Assembly: GCA_016584305.1 (NCBI GenBank)
Contig: JACEEZ010020055.1
Location: 1 to 64,000 of the forward strand
Source: Chionoecetes opilio
Taxonomy: Eukaryota > Arthropoda > Malacostraca > Decapoda > Majidae
Direction of reading: 5' to 3'
DNA length: 64,000 nt
Shown here: in pieces, positions 1-10,575 of the stretch
Position numbering within the stretch: the stretch's first letter is position 1
Layout: each line of letters opens with the position of its first letter
Position numbers and translations under genes: made by a program
Notes under the pieces: generated by a model
What the model was told of the DNA's origin: nothing
The model's input: only the letters and a program-made list of their open reading frames with translations
The model's database searches: none

Positions 1-937
1 TTTACTGCGGGGTCATCCCTTTTGAAATTTCCCCGGGTCTTGGGTGAACGAAGGGCCTTGCCCCAAGATGGCGCCCAGTAGCTTTTTAAACATGGGGCCT
101 ATGAATGGCTTTACCCTCTTTATAGATTTCCCTAGGGTACCCCAAGGGCCCAAAGGGGCCGCACGCCGCTACTCGACACAGATAATAAAAGAAGATTTTA
201 TGACCAACTTTATACAAAATTTACCAAATATCATTAATGAATAGAAAAAACATTTAATGTCCAAAAAATGAAACATTCCCACAAATTTTTGAGTAACAAA
301 TGTAGCCCAACAAAAAAAATTTTACTAAAACTATACTACTACGAAAAAACTACTAAACACATAAAATTAAACAAGCACCCAGCTTGATCTAGTCCCTATA
401 AAAAGAAAAAAATGAAATAAAACTTTTAAGGGAAAAAAGAATATCATTTTTAAGTATTTAAAACTTCATGAATAATTTTGCATGTTTTTACATCACTGAA
501 ATTTAAGAATACGTCAAATAAACAGTATTAAATCTGTAAAGGTTTTTCTAAGTGTTTTTTTTTGGGGACACCTCTCCCACATGTTGTTCTGTTTGTATGT
601 CCCACATACACACGGGCCTCCTCGAGGGGAAAGGGCGAACCCGTCCGCGCCTGTTCCAGCGTCCCTTTTCCCACTATAAACTATGACCACAGACTCGAAA
701 ACGGGGAAAAACGACTCCTATGTAGATCGAATTACATGTTTCTTTTTAAAGGTCATTTTAAACCCTCATTCAGGGTTAATTGTTTTATTACATTGATCTT
801 GTTCCCTCAGAGTTAGAAATTGTATTATTACATTATACAACATAGAGGAATGTGGGACATTTGTGGAGTGGGCCCAAGTTTTCCAACGGGGGATTTAAAG
901 ACATAACATATGAAGAGCGAAAGAAAAGGGTCATCGT
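1..937. other. No gene seen; AT-rich start of window
   Basis: The first 200 bases show runs of doubled C and G typical of the corroded blocks seen later in the window. The remainder is AT-rich with no coding signal, no tandem repeat and no recognisable element. Short open frames here have no family resemblance and look random. Confidence 0.6.
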
Positions 938-1180
938 TCAGTACGTCTCTTGACCCATACTATGATAAAACTTGTGTTGTTGGTCTAGAAGGTCAGCAGC
1001 GAGGGGTTCTAACTCAGCATAACATACATTATTGGTAGTGGCTCTCCTTACCCCTAACAACTCCTTCATGGCCCAATTGTACAACTTAATGATAGGTTTA
1101 ACGTCAGCGCCTACCCAAGACTCACAGCCATACAGTAAGACGACATAAGGGCAGCATCGAACAAACGACGTTTACAATAA
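938..1180 (-). pseudogene. LINE reverse-transcriptase C-terminal fragment
   Basis: The minus strand reads LLYGCESWVGADVKPIIKLY followed by NWAMKELLGVRRATTNNVCY. This is the post-RT region typical of LINE polyproteins: a 'LLYGCESW' box, then a 'LGVR.TT.NDVCY' box. A one-base frameshift just upstream of LLYGCESW separates it from a short RRLFDAAL segment, and the frame ends in a stop at 938-940. Only about 80 codons survive; no endonuclease or RT palm is seen nearby. It is a 5'-truncated, dead LINE copy. The clade is not certain; the sequence differs from the RTE and CR1 copies elsewhere in the window. Confidence 0.65.
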
Positions 1181-1946
1181 AAGGAATGTCATTGTTTTTT
1201 CGAATAAATGAGACAAATTTCACGTCAGACAGACGAACATTTCTCTGCGGGGTAACAATATCATTAATGATGATGATAAATAACAATTATAATAATGAAA
1301 AAAAATGATATAAATTATGATAGAGATGTTAATGATAATAAAAATAATGTTGAAAATGATAACGATGATAATGATATGATTGATATTAGTAATCTACGAT
1401 TTCACCCTTTAAACCACAAGCAACTTACAATAGGGCGTATTTTGTAGTGTCCTTTCGGAGTATAATTATACTTATTTAAGCCCCGCCCCTGCTTCCCCAT
1501 CACAAAATACGATTGTAGCACTGCCAAAGCCCTTTTAGATGTTGCCGGTAGTAAAAGTGTCGTACACTTCATTACCTCTTACCGAGGCTCAAGGAATATC
1601 GTTAGGTTGACATTATTGAAGACACAGCAAAGAGTAGTAGCGTGATTGTCTGTTTTTACACATCGATATCTAATTGTTCTGAGCTCCTGGGAATGGCCTA
1701 GCATTGTTTTCAACTTATAGATGGACTTGCATTTATATCAAACTGAAAGGTTAGGGCGCTATGAAAATGTTATTTGAATATCTATAGCTACACAGCCATT
1801 TCACGATGTGCGTCGAGGATGTTAATGCTTTCATGGGCCTGTGTGTAGGCTACGTGTACGTATAACATCTATACATCTACGTTTCCTTATATAAACCCAA
1901 ATTTTTCTTTGCCTAAACCTCGATGAAGCTGGTTGTGATTCATCAT
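1181..1946. other. No gene seen; simple (ATGATA)-rich patch
   Basis: Positions about 1260-1390 are an imperfect ATGATAAT-rich microsatellite. The rest is unique-looking sequence with no coding or RNA signal that I can support. Confidence 0.5.
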
Positions 1947-1968
1947 CTCTCTCTCTCTCTCTCTTTTC

Positions 1969-2003
<35 letters not shown>

Positions 2004-2090
2004 TCCCCCTTCTCTCTCACTCCCTTTCCCTTTCCTTCCCTTTTCTCTCTCTCTTTTCTCTCTCTCATCCCTCTCTCTCTCTCTCTCTCA
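1947..2090. repeat. (CT)n/(TCTC)n microsatellite
   Basis: Almost pure pyrimidine on the + strand, dominated by CT dinucleotides with C-rich interruptions. Open frames on both strands here are by-products of the repeat. Confidence 0.95.
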
Positions 2091-2785
2091 CGTGCCGTCA
2101 CGATACACACACGTGGTTGAAATGTTTGTATTCTACCCTGCGATAGGTTCTCTAAAAGGCTCTCTTTTTTGTGATATGACATATATACCAAATTTATACA
2201 TAACTATTGCAAATGTAATATTACTCATGAATATATTTAAGTGTTTGGACTATACGTAAATAGCAATGATACACCAGTTTTGGCGCTAGCCAGCAAGCAT
2301 CAACGAAAATTCGGACGCTTTGTATCATACCCAGGATTGAATAGATTTCAGATGTCGCTGGAGAATTTAATATTCATGAGCTACTTCCATATGTAGCTGT
2401 AGCTGTATACATGCCATCAAAGTATCATAACTACGCCTAATTGAAAACAGTATTATTTGCATATGATCTTTATGCTATGAATACTGAATGAGATGAGAAT
2501 TAATTGAGAACATAAACCTTTACGGGGCGATGTGAGAAAAGACAGGATGCATGCGCGTGCTCTGATTCGCCAGGATCTTGGAAAGCACAACCCACACCCA
2601 AAATTGTATATTTTTTCCCAAGAAAAGTAAAATTTACTCCAGAGAGTGTATCATGTCGGTTATCAGTGCACTCAAAAGAGTAGAAAATAAGTGGGCAGAG
2701 CTTAAATAAGTAAAATCTTGCTTAGTAATGTCGTCACAAAATACGCCTCATGCTTTGACTGCTACAACTACTGATAGTTATAATT
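2091..2785. other. No gene seen
   Basis: Mixed-composition sequence without a recognisable ORF, repeat or RNA. Nothing here could be assigned. Confidence 0.4.
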
Positions 2786-2880
2786 ATGACAATAATAATG
2801 ACACTACGACTATTATTACTACTATTATTACCAATACTACTACTACTACTACTACTACTAATACTAATACTACCGTATAT
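2786..2880. repeat. (ACT)n/(TTA)n trinucleotide microsatellite
   Basis: Tandem ACT triplets with ATT and AAT variants. An open frame runs through it and reads mostly Thr and Asn; it is explained by the repeat. Confidence 0.9.
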
Positions 2881-3252
2881 AACACTAAAGTCGCCAGCAC
2901 AACGTTTCTTTTTTATTTACAGACGTCTGGTGGCGTTAATACTTACATTTCTACGTCTATGATTTCAGAAAAGTTTGAAGGGGCTGTCTGGAGAGTCTGT
3001 GTCATTTTGTGTCTTCATCTGTGTCATATTATGGCTATAAATGAACAAATTACAAATATAAAACTGAGTGGCGACGTTGGTAACGGGCTACATTAAGATC
3101 GCCAGCTCGTGTTTATGTACTGAATGTCCTCCTGACGTCGTCGTCGCCCGAAAAAAAACCGAGTAGCGAAATTTGAAACCGTATATACTTGCAGGTACAA
3201 AGCATACCACAACGCTGAAACAGGGTAGATTATACAGATATACAGTCATGAC

Positions 3253-3375
3253 ATAAACTACTGTGTATAATTTTCAGTGGCACATACAGATCAGTAGTTA
3301 TGCTATAATTCGTAATATATGGCGCCTGGCGACATTAGTGCAGGTGGCGACTAACGTGTTATCTACGGTACTACG
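3253..3375. repeat. Dispersed repeat, also at 36025-36145
   Basis: This stretch and 36025-36145 share the same order of landmarks: CTACTGTGTAT, CAGTGGCACATACA, ATGCTATAATTCGTAATAT, GGCGCCTGGCGACATTA and GTTATCTACGGTA. Identity looks high with scattered substitutions, in the same orientation. No coding frame or terminal repeat is evident, so the class is unknown. Confidence 0.8.
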
Positions 3376-3632
3376 GTACTAATCTAATAATGATAATGAT
3401 AATAATAATTTGTATGGAATAATGATGTTAATAATGAATATTGATGAAAAATATTAATTTTAATCATGATAATTATAATACCACTACTACTACTATACCT
3501 CTATTAGGGCTACTGCTTCTACTACTAATATTACTATTATTACTACTACTATCAAGATTTATATTATTTTATCGGTTACCATTAACATTATTAACACTAT
3601 TATTATTATTATTTTATTAGTATATTTTTTCA

Positions 3633-3674
<42 letters not shown>

Positions 3675-4214
3675 CATCATAATTGCATTTTTTTTTACTA
3701 TTATCAGTACTATCATTACTTCTATCACAAACATTATTACTCTTAATACGATGGGCGTCGTAGCAGTAGTAATAGTGGTAGCAGTAATGGTGGTAGTAGT
3801 GGCTTGTCTGGCAGTAGGTGTTAATGAATGGTAATTATGGTTTTAAGTCTTGCACCCACAACTACATACAGTTTAATAAGGTGACAGCTCAGGGGCTAAA
3901 TAATAAAATATCTTGTAGGAGATGGAAAGCCAGTTGGGGTGTTGGGGAAAGGGAGAGTGGGGGAAGGTAGGTGTAGGAGTGAGGATGCAAGATTCTCCCT
4001 CCCTTTTTCCCTCTCTCCCTCTTTCCCTCCCTTCTTCTTTTCCTCCTTCTTCTTTCCCTCCCTTCCTCCTTCCCTTGAGCCCTACACCTGGTTCTCCCTC
4101 CATCAGACATGAAAAAGATGAAGTAACTTTTAAAATATTTACATTTTTTTGAGAAAAAAATAATTGCTATAACAAGAAATATTCGTGACACTAAAGCAAG
4201 GTGTGACCGGTGTG
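3376..4214. repeat. ATT/TAA-rich microsatellite field and polypyrimidine tract
   Basis: Positions 3385-3760 are dominated by TAA, ACT and TTA triplets, with a clean (TTA)n run near 3640-3675. Positions 3985-4075 are a CCCT/TTCC polypyrimidine tract. No gene is visible. Confidence 0.8.
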
Positions 4215-4391
<177 letters not shown>

Positions 4392-5002
4392 TTGTGAATT
4401 CGGGGTTGGGAAGGAGGGGGGAAGTCAAGAGAATATGAACGATAATTTATTAGAAAATACGAAAAGGAAATGGAAGGAGATGACCGGAGCCCCGCGTGTA
4501 TATGAACTCTTCTGAGTGACTGTACCTTATTTCACAGAAAACATATTTCGCACAACACCGGCAGTCTTTCAGGGTCAGCAGTGGCGGCGTCTTTTGTTGC
4601 CCTGGCAACGATGGAGCGATGCCAGCTTCGCTTCTCAATATGAAATAAATTATTTGGTTTTGGTAACATGTAACTGAAAACAATGAAATATTCAGAAAAA
4701 AATACTTGAACATGTTTTCCAGCATATAAATCTTATTTCATGGCTGAATTGTGGTAAAAAAAAAGGTTTTATGAAGTTGACAGTGTGCAGGTTATGGAGT
4801 GTGCGGTCAATAGTGTAAGATGGCACACTGGTGTACGGCTCCCACTGCTCCTTGACGCCTCCACCGAGTCCACACAGGTATTGTGGTCATGCATGGCCTT
4901 GTGATGCGTGAATGGCGCCTTCATCAGGTTACGTTGATTTGCCGCTAAAACAATGCTGCAAGCAAGGTAAAATGTGTGTGTGTGTGTGTTTGTGTGTGTA
5001 TT
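4392..5002. other. No gene seen; short (GT)n at 4974-4999
   Basis: No supported gene. The segment 4770-4960 has open frames but no recognisable family. A (GT)n run at the right edge is the tail of the neighbouring SINE copy. Confidence 0.4.
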
Positions 5003-5303
5003 CATCTAGTTGTATTCATCTAGTTGTATTTTACAGGGCCTGAGCAACGCTCGTATGGCCTCGTCTCCATATCAACATTTATTTTATCATTCATCCTTAG
5101 TGCTTAGTGTTGGCCGAAGCCACCACCCCGGGAGGCGGGTCACAAACACCCGGCTAACACCCGGTACCCATTCACTGCTGGGTGGACAAGGGCTTGGGTT
5201 TTAAGAAGACCGCATGCCCTGTCTTCGCTCCGCCCGGGGATCGAACCCGGGACTTTTCGGTTGTGAGCCGAGCGTGCTAACCCCTACACTACGGAGTTCC
5301 CCC
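5003..5303 (-). mobile_element. tRNA-Val-derived SINE, copy 1
   Basis: On the minus strand the element starts near 5303 with a tRNA-like head. It has an A-box-like GTAGGGGTTAGCACGC, an anticodon arm CTCGG/CTCACAA/CCGA, and a B box GGGTTCGATCCC. The anticodon loop carries CAC, suggesting a tRNA-Val ancestor. A unique body follows (CCGGGTGTTAGCCGGG, GGGTGGTGGCTTCGGCC). The tail is a duplicated CAACTAGATGAATA box and then (CA)n. RNA polymerase III promoter boxes are visible but the stems are decayed, so this is a SINE and not a working tRNA gene. Confidence 0.85.
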
Positions 5304-5308
5304 AAACT

Positions 5309-5312
5309 CATG

Positions 5313-5343
<31 letters not shown>

Positions 5344-5350
5344 TGTGTGG

Positions 5351-5386
<36 letters not shown>
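5309..5386. repeat. (GT)n microsatellite, SINE tail
   Basis: This (GT)n tract sits exactly at the 3' terminus of SINE copy 2 (minus strand) and abuts the head of copy 1, which suggests the microsatellite grew from the SINE (CA)n tail. Confidence 0.9.
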
Positions 5387-5388
<2 letters not shown>

Positions 5389-5693
5389 TCATCTAGTTGT
5401 ATTCATCTAGTTGTATTTTACAGGGCCAGAGCATTGCTCGTGTGGCCCCGTCTCCATATCAACATTTTTATCATTCATCCTTACTATTCCTTAGTGCTTT
5501 GTGTTGGCCGAAGCCAGCACCCCGGAGAGCAGGTCACAAACCCCGGCTAACACCCGGTACCCATTCACTGCTGGGTGGACAGGGCTCGGGTTTTAAGGAA
5601 ACAACCCATCTGTTTCCGCTCCGCCCGGGGATCGAACCCGGGACTTCTCGGTTGTGAACCGAGCGTGCTAACCACTACTACACGGAGTACAGT
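5386..5693 (-). mobile_element. tRNA-Val-derived SINE, copy 2
   Basis: Same family and orientation as the copy at 5003-5303. The head near 5618-5693 is better preserved: the A-box region TAGTGGTTAGCACG, an anticodon stem CTCGG/CCGAG closing a TTCACAA loop (anticodon CAC, Val), and the B box GGGTTCGATCCCCGGG. The 3' end again carries two CAACTAGATGAATA boxes before (CA)n. The two copies are about 90% alike by eye and lie head-to-tail. Confidence 0.87.
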
Positions 5694-5709
5694 TTCACCA
5701 CGACACACA

Positions 5710-5887
5710 CGGTGTGTGTGTATGTGTGGTGTGTGTGTGTGTTGGTGTGTGTGTGTGTGTGGTGTGGGGTGTGTGTGAGAGAGAGAGAGAGAGAGTGGGA
5801 GATAGAGAGCAGGAGAGAGAGTTACCTGGACACTTTTAGATTTAATATATATGTATATATATTATATATATATATATTATATATATA

Positions 5888-5930
<43 letters not shown>
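5710..5930. repeat. (GT)n, (GA)n and (AT)n microsatellites
   Basis: (GT)n at about 5711-5777 is followed by (GA)n at 5777-5820 and an (AT)n cluster at 5845-5930. Confidence 0.95.
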
Positions 5931-5939
<9 letters not shown>

Positions 5940-6821
5940 GAGGAATGAGAGTAGTGTTTCTTGATATCTGGGAAAAAACTTAACTGCACTACTTAGATAA
6001 GTACAAATAAAACTTGTTGCCACTAAATTGTCAGCATATTATGTTATAAATGAAATAATCACTATAAAGTGCAAAACGTTATATTGAAACGTGTATGCAA
6101 CGTTGTATGGTGACGTATAGTATTGTGAAGTTAAAAATGTCGAGATTCTCATGTTCTGCTGGCCCTTCGTTTCAAATGGGATATGGTTTGTAAACTCGTA
6201 AAATTGCTTTGTTTAATATTCATATAAATGATGTATACATGTATTTAATTTAATTGGACTAACGCCCTTCAGTCAGGCAACAAAGTATTCACTAGATATC
6301 AAGTTGATAATTTATGAGGTAAATATGAGAAACCGAGGTTTAGTTACAAAGAGAAAGAGAGAAAAACAATAATGGATTTATAGTTCGAAGAAATGGTATC
6401 AGTACTAGAGAAGTAGATAAAGAATAATCACGTGCGAGAGATGTCTGCGAAACATGGGGAGCCAACAAAAATATAGACGAGGAAAGTAGCCTAAAGTTTA
6501 CCATTACTGATTGGCAGAGAAAGTGAGAAATCGAGGAATATGTTTTGTATTGAATGGTGAAGTTTTTGTTACAACACGAGGACAGTCCAAGGAGGAGGGC
6601 AATGTCAAAACCAGTAAAAGGTTGATAACATTATTATATATTAATAAAACTATTATCTTGTTTTGGGCAACGCGATAGGTAGCGATACGGTAATCTACCA
6701 TAACTCATCAGTAATGTAGTCTATTACGTTAATAGGTGTTTTATAGAGAGATCGAGGAAGTAAAACCTCTCTCGATCCAGAGCAGACATTTAGAGAGAGT
6801 TAAAGGGCACGGTGGGGTTTG
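5931..6821. other. No gene seen
   Basis: Ordinary AT-rich intergenic-looking sequence. No open frame has family resemblance, and no repeat structure was recognised. Confidence 0.45.
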
Positions 6822-6828
6822 CTTAACT

Positions 6829-7073
6829 AAAGGCGTTTTCTGCGGGGGATTTCGCTTGCAAGCGAATTTTTTTTATTGCAAGCGGTCACTTTTATAGTGC
6901 CCATATATATTTTATAGTGCCCAAACAAACCTTTCGCTTGCTGCCACAACAAACAACAACAAAACAAATTCTTGCGGGTCGGACAATCATCTTCCCTGGA
7001 TGATTGAACAGCAAGCGAAATTTGAGCAATCAAATTTGTTTCGCTTGCAAGCGAAATCCCCCGCAGAAAACGC
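6829..7073. mobile_element. MITE with about 31-bp terminal inverted repeats
   Basis: The left end AAAGGCGTTTTCTGCGGGGG and its continuation GATTTCGCTTGCAAGCGAA are matched in reverse complement at 7040-7073, nearly base for base. Each TIR ends inward in the 16-bp palindrome TTCGCTTGCAAGCGAA. The centre has a short direct repeat (TTTTATAGTGCCCA twice, near 6890-6925). CTTAACT occurs immediately outside both ends and is a candidate target-site duplication. The roughly 245-bp length and lack of coding sequence fit a miniature inverted-repeat element; the parental superfamily is not clear. Confidence 0.85.
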
Positions 7074-7080
7074 CTTAACT

Positions 7081-8012
7081 CCTCTATTTCTACACCCCGG
7101 AGCTAGTGGGTATTCCAGTACGAGACATGGCAGTGGCGGCACATGGTTGCTATGGGCATCGATAGCTGATTGGCTGAGCGAGTACAATGACGTCACAGCC
7201 TCGCCAGCGAATCACATAGTATTTCTCAAAAAGTTTCAGCTAATCACAAGGGTTCCACGCTCTCAGCTGTGTTTACAAATTTTTCATCCACACCAAAATT
7301 AGCACTGATGCTTCACCCTTCTTCCCCCTCCTCCTCCTCCGCCTCCACCTCCTAGCTTCTCCTTCTCCTCCTCCTCTTCCTCCTCCTAACCTTTTCTTAT
7401 AGCAGTTTTGGTGTACTGGGTAGTAGTTACAACAGCAGTATATCAGTAGTAGTTGTAGTAGTAGCAGCAGTAATAGTAGTAGTTGTAGTAGTAGCAGCAG
7501 TAATAGTAGTAGTAGTAGTAGTAGTAGTAGTAATAGTGGTGATGAAGGAGGAGGAATTAGGTAGAGGAAGAAGGGAAGAGAAAGAAGAGAAGAATAAAGG
7601 GTAAAGAGAAGGAGGAGGAGGAGGACTATACCTTGTCTGCCGCGGAGCCGTGCGTGGTGGTGTCTGGCATCGCTAGTCGCTACCCGCCGGTGGTAAAATG
7701 CCGCCGCTCACCACGTACTCTCGGCCCATCACCCCAAAACTACTCACCACGAGCGCATGGGTTTGTTATATGGCCTAATTTCATTTGTATACTTGCCCTG
7801 TTCAGTTCTTGAGTCAGAAAACATCATATATACTCATTTATGAGTATTTTTTATGTATGTTGCGTCCTCTACCACACCCTATAGGCAGTCGCCGTGTTTT
7901 GACAGCTTAACGTCTTTAAGTACGTTATCAATCTCCACGCAGAATACCAAAACAGCTGATGGCAGTCGCTAGGTCGTTAAGCCATGGACGTTAGTGTCTC
8001 TGAATGTGGCCC
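7081..8012. other. No gene seen; (CTC)n, (TAG)n and (GAG)n microsatellites
   Basis: 7320-7390 is CTC-rich, 7440-7535 is (TAG)n with CAG variants, and 7550-7625 is purine-rich GAG/GAA. 7640-7740 is GC-richer but has no supported gene. Confidence 0.6.
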
Positions 8013-8215
8013 CTGCTTCTTTAGGGAACATGAACGTCCTGTTTTTGCCAGATTTGGGTGCAGACGACAATCGACCTTTTTATCAGTTTTGTTGTGGGCA
8101 AGAACTTGTATACTTGAGTTTGAGATAGTGAAAATTATTCAACTATAATAACAACACAAGGACACCAGAAGGATGCATACAGACCGAATGACATACCAAA
8201 GGTTGCTCCTATGCA
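8013..8215 (+). repeat. Dispersed repeat shared with both palindrome arms
   Basis: Landmarks ACGTCCTGTTTTTGCCAGAT, TTGGGTGCAGACG, TCGACCTTTTTATCAG, GTGGGCAAGAACTTGTA and ACAGACCGAATGACA recur in order at 60455-60640 (+) and in reverse complement at about 51840-52025, with roughly 80-85% identity by eye. The open frame at 8173-8499 overlaps it, but no protein family is recognised. Class unknown. Confidence 0.75.
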
Positions 8216-8727
8216 CTTTTTTCAAGAACTTTATGCAACCCGATGCATCAGAAGACGGCATTCAAGACTACTCATGTACACACGATACATTGGGTTGTAC
8301 TGCATTACGCTTTTCGCTTATTTTCCATCATATTCTTTCCAGACCAGTTGAGTTTTTTTTTAACATAACCACAAGTAATATATGTATATTGCGAAAACGC
8401 ACAAGTCATACTTATGATCTAATTAGGTGCACGAGGCCTTATTTAATTGTGACTAGAGGTGAGGAGGCCATAGTGATCGTCACCACTCTGTGGTGGTGAT
8501 CGCCACCAGGATCCATACGACAGAAGGGTGGACCAACGAGAGCACGAGGATAAACTGTCATTAGCACAGCGCGTTATCAGCCCCACTCTCTCCTATTCAC
8601 TTATTGACTGACACGCTTAACTATTACCCATTATTTTTACACATATTTTCAATTTTTGTTTGTTTGTTTGCTCTTCGTCACTATTTATGGTACAATGCAT
8701 TTTAGCAGAGTTAATAAGTGCATAGTG

Positions 8728-8968
<241 letters not shown>

Positions 8969-9037
8969 GTTATACAAAAAATAATGTTATAATCTTAACA
9001 AATATGTACGAACACTGCAAATGAAGAGTAGATATAG

Positions 9038-9102
<65 letters not shown>

Positions 9103-9112
9103 TAGGTATATA

Positions 9113-9180
<68 letters not shown>

Positions 9181-9200
9181 ATGTATATATATATATATAT
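8969..9200. repeat. PLE-flanking repeat plus (AT)n tract
   Basis: Positions 8972-9020 match the reverse complement of 18938-18990 (landmark TTTGCAGTGTTCGTACATAT). In both places an (AT)n tract follows on the side facing a Penelope-like element. Here the (AT)n runs from about 9032 to 9200 and joins the PLE end directly. Confidence 0.8.
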
Positions 9201-9849
9201 ATTCATTTATTTTTCTCTTAGGCAAACGAGGTTGAAAGCAGTCGAACATTCTCCTTTATTGAGCTTTTTATGCACGGATTCTATTTGCCGTACAATTTTC
9301 TTGTGTTCTTCTGATAAGTTATTCAGAAGTTGTCCTATGGAAAGCGACGTTTCGGAACTATCTTGTTCCATCTTCAGGCTTGATCTGAATTGTGAAGGCA
9401 GGGGAGGCAGATTATATAGCAATTTGGTGGATCAAAGAAAGAGGGGGGGCGGAGCTAAACGGCTAAGCCGGTAGCCCATTGGCTGTTTCTCTATTGAGGG
9501 AGACGTGTCGTTTGGATGTTGGTAGCACCTGGAAATCATCTGTCTGGGTGTTGATTGTGGGCTGTTTTAAAGCGATGTATATTGCTTCTAGGTAAAGGAG
9601 GCGGCTAGGATCTTGTTCCTTATCAAGTATAGTGTTAAGGTCATATCTTGTCAAGCGGGAGCTGTGCATGGTGTCATAGTGATTCTTGATAGACCCATTA
9701 TTCAGGTGACAAGTAAGACGCCTCGTCAGTCTAGTCCGCGTCATACCGATTAAGAGTGAGGTCCACATTCCTCACTGTCACAGGTGTGTTGCTGGATGAC
9801 GTGGTCTTCTTGAAGGAGCATCTTTGGGCACGTTGAGGGTGAACGTTCA
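9201..9849 (-). mobile_element. Penelope-like element 3' end, minus copy (GIY-YIG)
   Basis: Read on the minus strand, 9849 to 9484 encodes the C-terminal GIY-YIG endonuclease half of a PLE polyprotein. It shows a SLIGMTRTRLTRRLTCHL box, then DLNTILDKEQDPSRLLYLEA, then IYIALKQPTINTQTDDF. In intact PLEs this domain nicks DNA for target-primed insertion by the N-terminal reverse transcriptase, which is missing here. A second open segment (9422-9207) contains the hammerhead motif and ends AFNLVCLREK just before an (AT)n tract. The copy is 5'-truncated and meets an inverted partner at 9913. Confidence 0.85.
9342..9381 (-). ncRNA. Hammerhead ribozyme motif in PLE terminus
   Basis: On the minus strand the core is CTGAAGA (9377-9371), stem II GGAAC/GTTCC (9369-9365 with 9358-9354) and GAAA (9353-9350). 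The bases after GAAA read CGTC, giving a two-pair A-U/C-G stem III ending in a GUC cleavage triplet. Stem I is AAGC/GCTT (9381-9378 with 9345-9342). All conserved core positions of a type I hammerhead are present. Minimal hammerheads of this kind are known from PLE terminal repeats. With so short a stem III, activity would probably need a dimer. Activity is inferred from the fold only. Confidence 0.8.
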
Positions 9850-10331
9850 TAGTTTAGCTATATGTCTACTGATTATAAGACGGATGAGAGTCTATAAAAG
9901 ATATAATACACCGGAACGTTCACCCCCAACGTGACCAAGACGCCCCTTCAAGAAGACCACATCATCTACCAGCACATCTGTGACAGTGAGAATTGTGGAC
10001 CTCACTCTTATACCGGTTGACGCGGACTAGACTGACGAGGCGTCTTACTTGTCACCTGAAAATGGGTCTATCAAGAACCACTATGACACCAAGCACAGCT
10101 CCCGCTTGACAAGAGATGACCTTAACACTATACTTGATAAGGAACAAGATCCTCGCCGCCTCCTTTACCTAGAAGCAATATACATCGCTTTAAAACAGCT
10201 CACAATCAACACCCAGACAGATGATTTTCCCTGTGCTACCAACATCCAAACGACACTTCTCCCTCAATAGAGAAACAGCCAATAGGCTACCGGGTCAGGC
10301 GTTTAGCTCCGCCCACCCCTCTTTCTTTGAA
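9431..10331. repeat. Inverted repeat, two 419-bp arms
   Basis: 9431-9849 and 9913-10331 are inverted copies of the same PLE segment, of equal length and roughly 85-90% identity by eye. They are separated by 63 bp of unrelated sequence. Both arms end inward at GTGAACGTTC. The arrangement is two 5'-truncated PLEs joined head to head. Confidence 0.85.
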
Positions 10332-10545
10332 CTAGCTATCACTTTTAACGAGATTTGTCTCAGAGAAAATCTCCTGCCCGTATATACTTTAAATATCCCT
10401 AGTGATGGGGCAGTTAGTAACCACAGAAGACGCCGAATGAGGCCCAGTAACGAAGAGAGAAAGAACCTCATGAAGAAGAGAATAGGAGAGCTGAATACAA
10501 GGATCCAAGAACTCTGGACTGTATACCGTGAGCTGGAAAACACTT
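9913..10545 (+). mobile_element. Penelope-like element, plus copy with next-unit start
   Basis: 9950-10270 encodes the same GIY-YIG region as the minus copy, with frameshifts: HIIYQHICDSENCGPHSYTG, a stop, then DLNTILDKEQDPRRLLYLEA in another frame. After the terminal signature (GAACTAGCTATCACTTTTAA at 10329-10348) the sequence continues into an open segment. That segment reads FNEICLRENLLPVYTLNIPS and then a basic, coiled-coil-like stretch ending IGELNTRIQELWTVYRELEN. The second part resembles the N terminus of a PLE ORF, so this may be the junction between tandem PLE units. No hammerhead core is present in this junction. Confidence 0.75.
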
Positions 10546-10575
10546 GAAACACTTGAAACACTTGAAACACTTTAA
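10538..10575. repeat. Short tandem repeat of TTGAAACAC
   Basis: Four consecutive copies of a 10-bp unit (ACACTTGAAA) at the end of the PLE segment; it may be the element's terminal tandem or a target microsatellite. Confidence 0.8.

Noticed and set aside
1943..2191. Arg/Glu-rich and Ser/Leu-rich proteins in CT/GA repeats (also near 4210-4515)
   Set aside because: They are direct translations of dinucleotide microsatellites.
5226..5303. Functional tRNA-Val gene
   Set aside because: The acceptor stem is not closed and the sequence continues into a SINE body repeated at 5386-5693.
8173..8499. 108-codon host gene
   Set aside because: The first part lies in a dispersed repeat that is out of frame at its other copies, and nothing in the frame is recognised.
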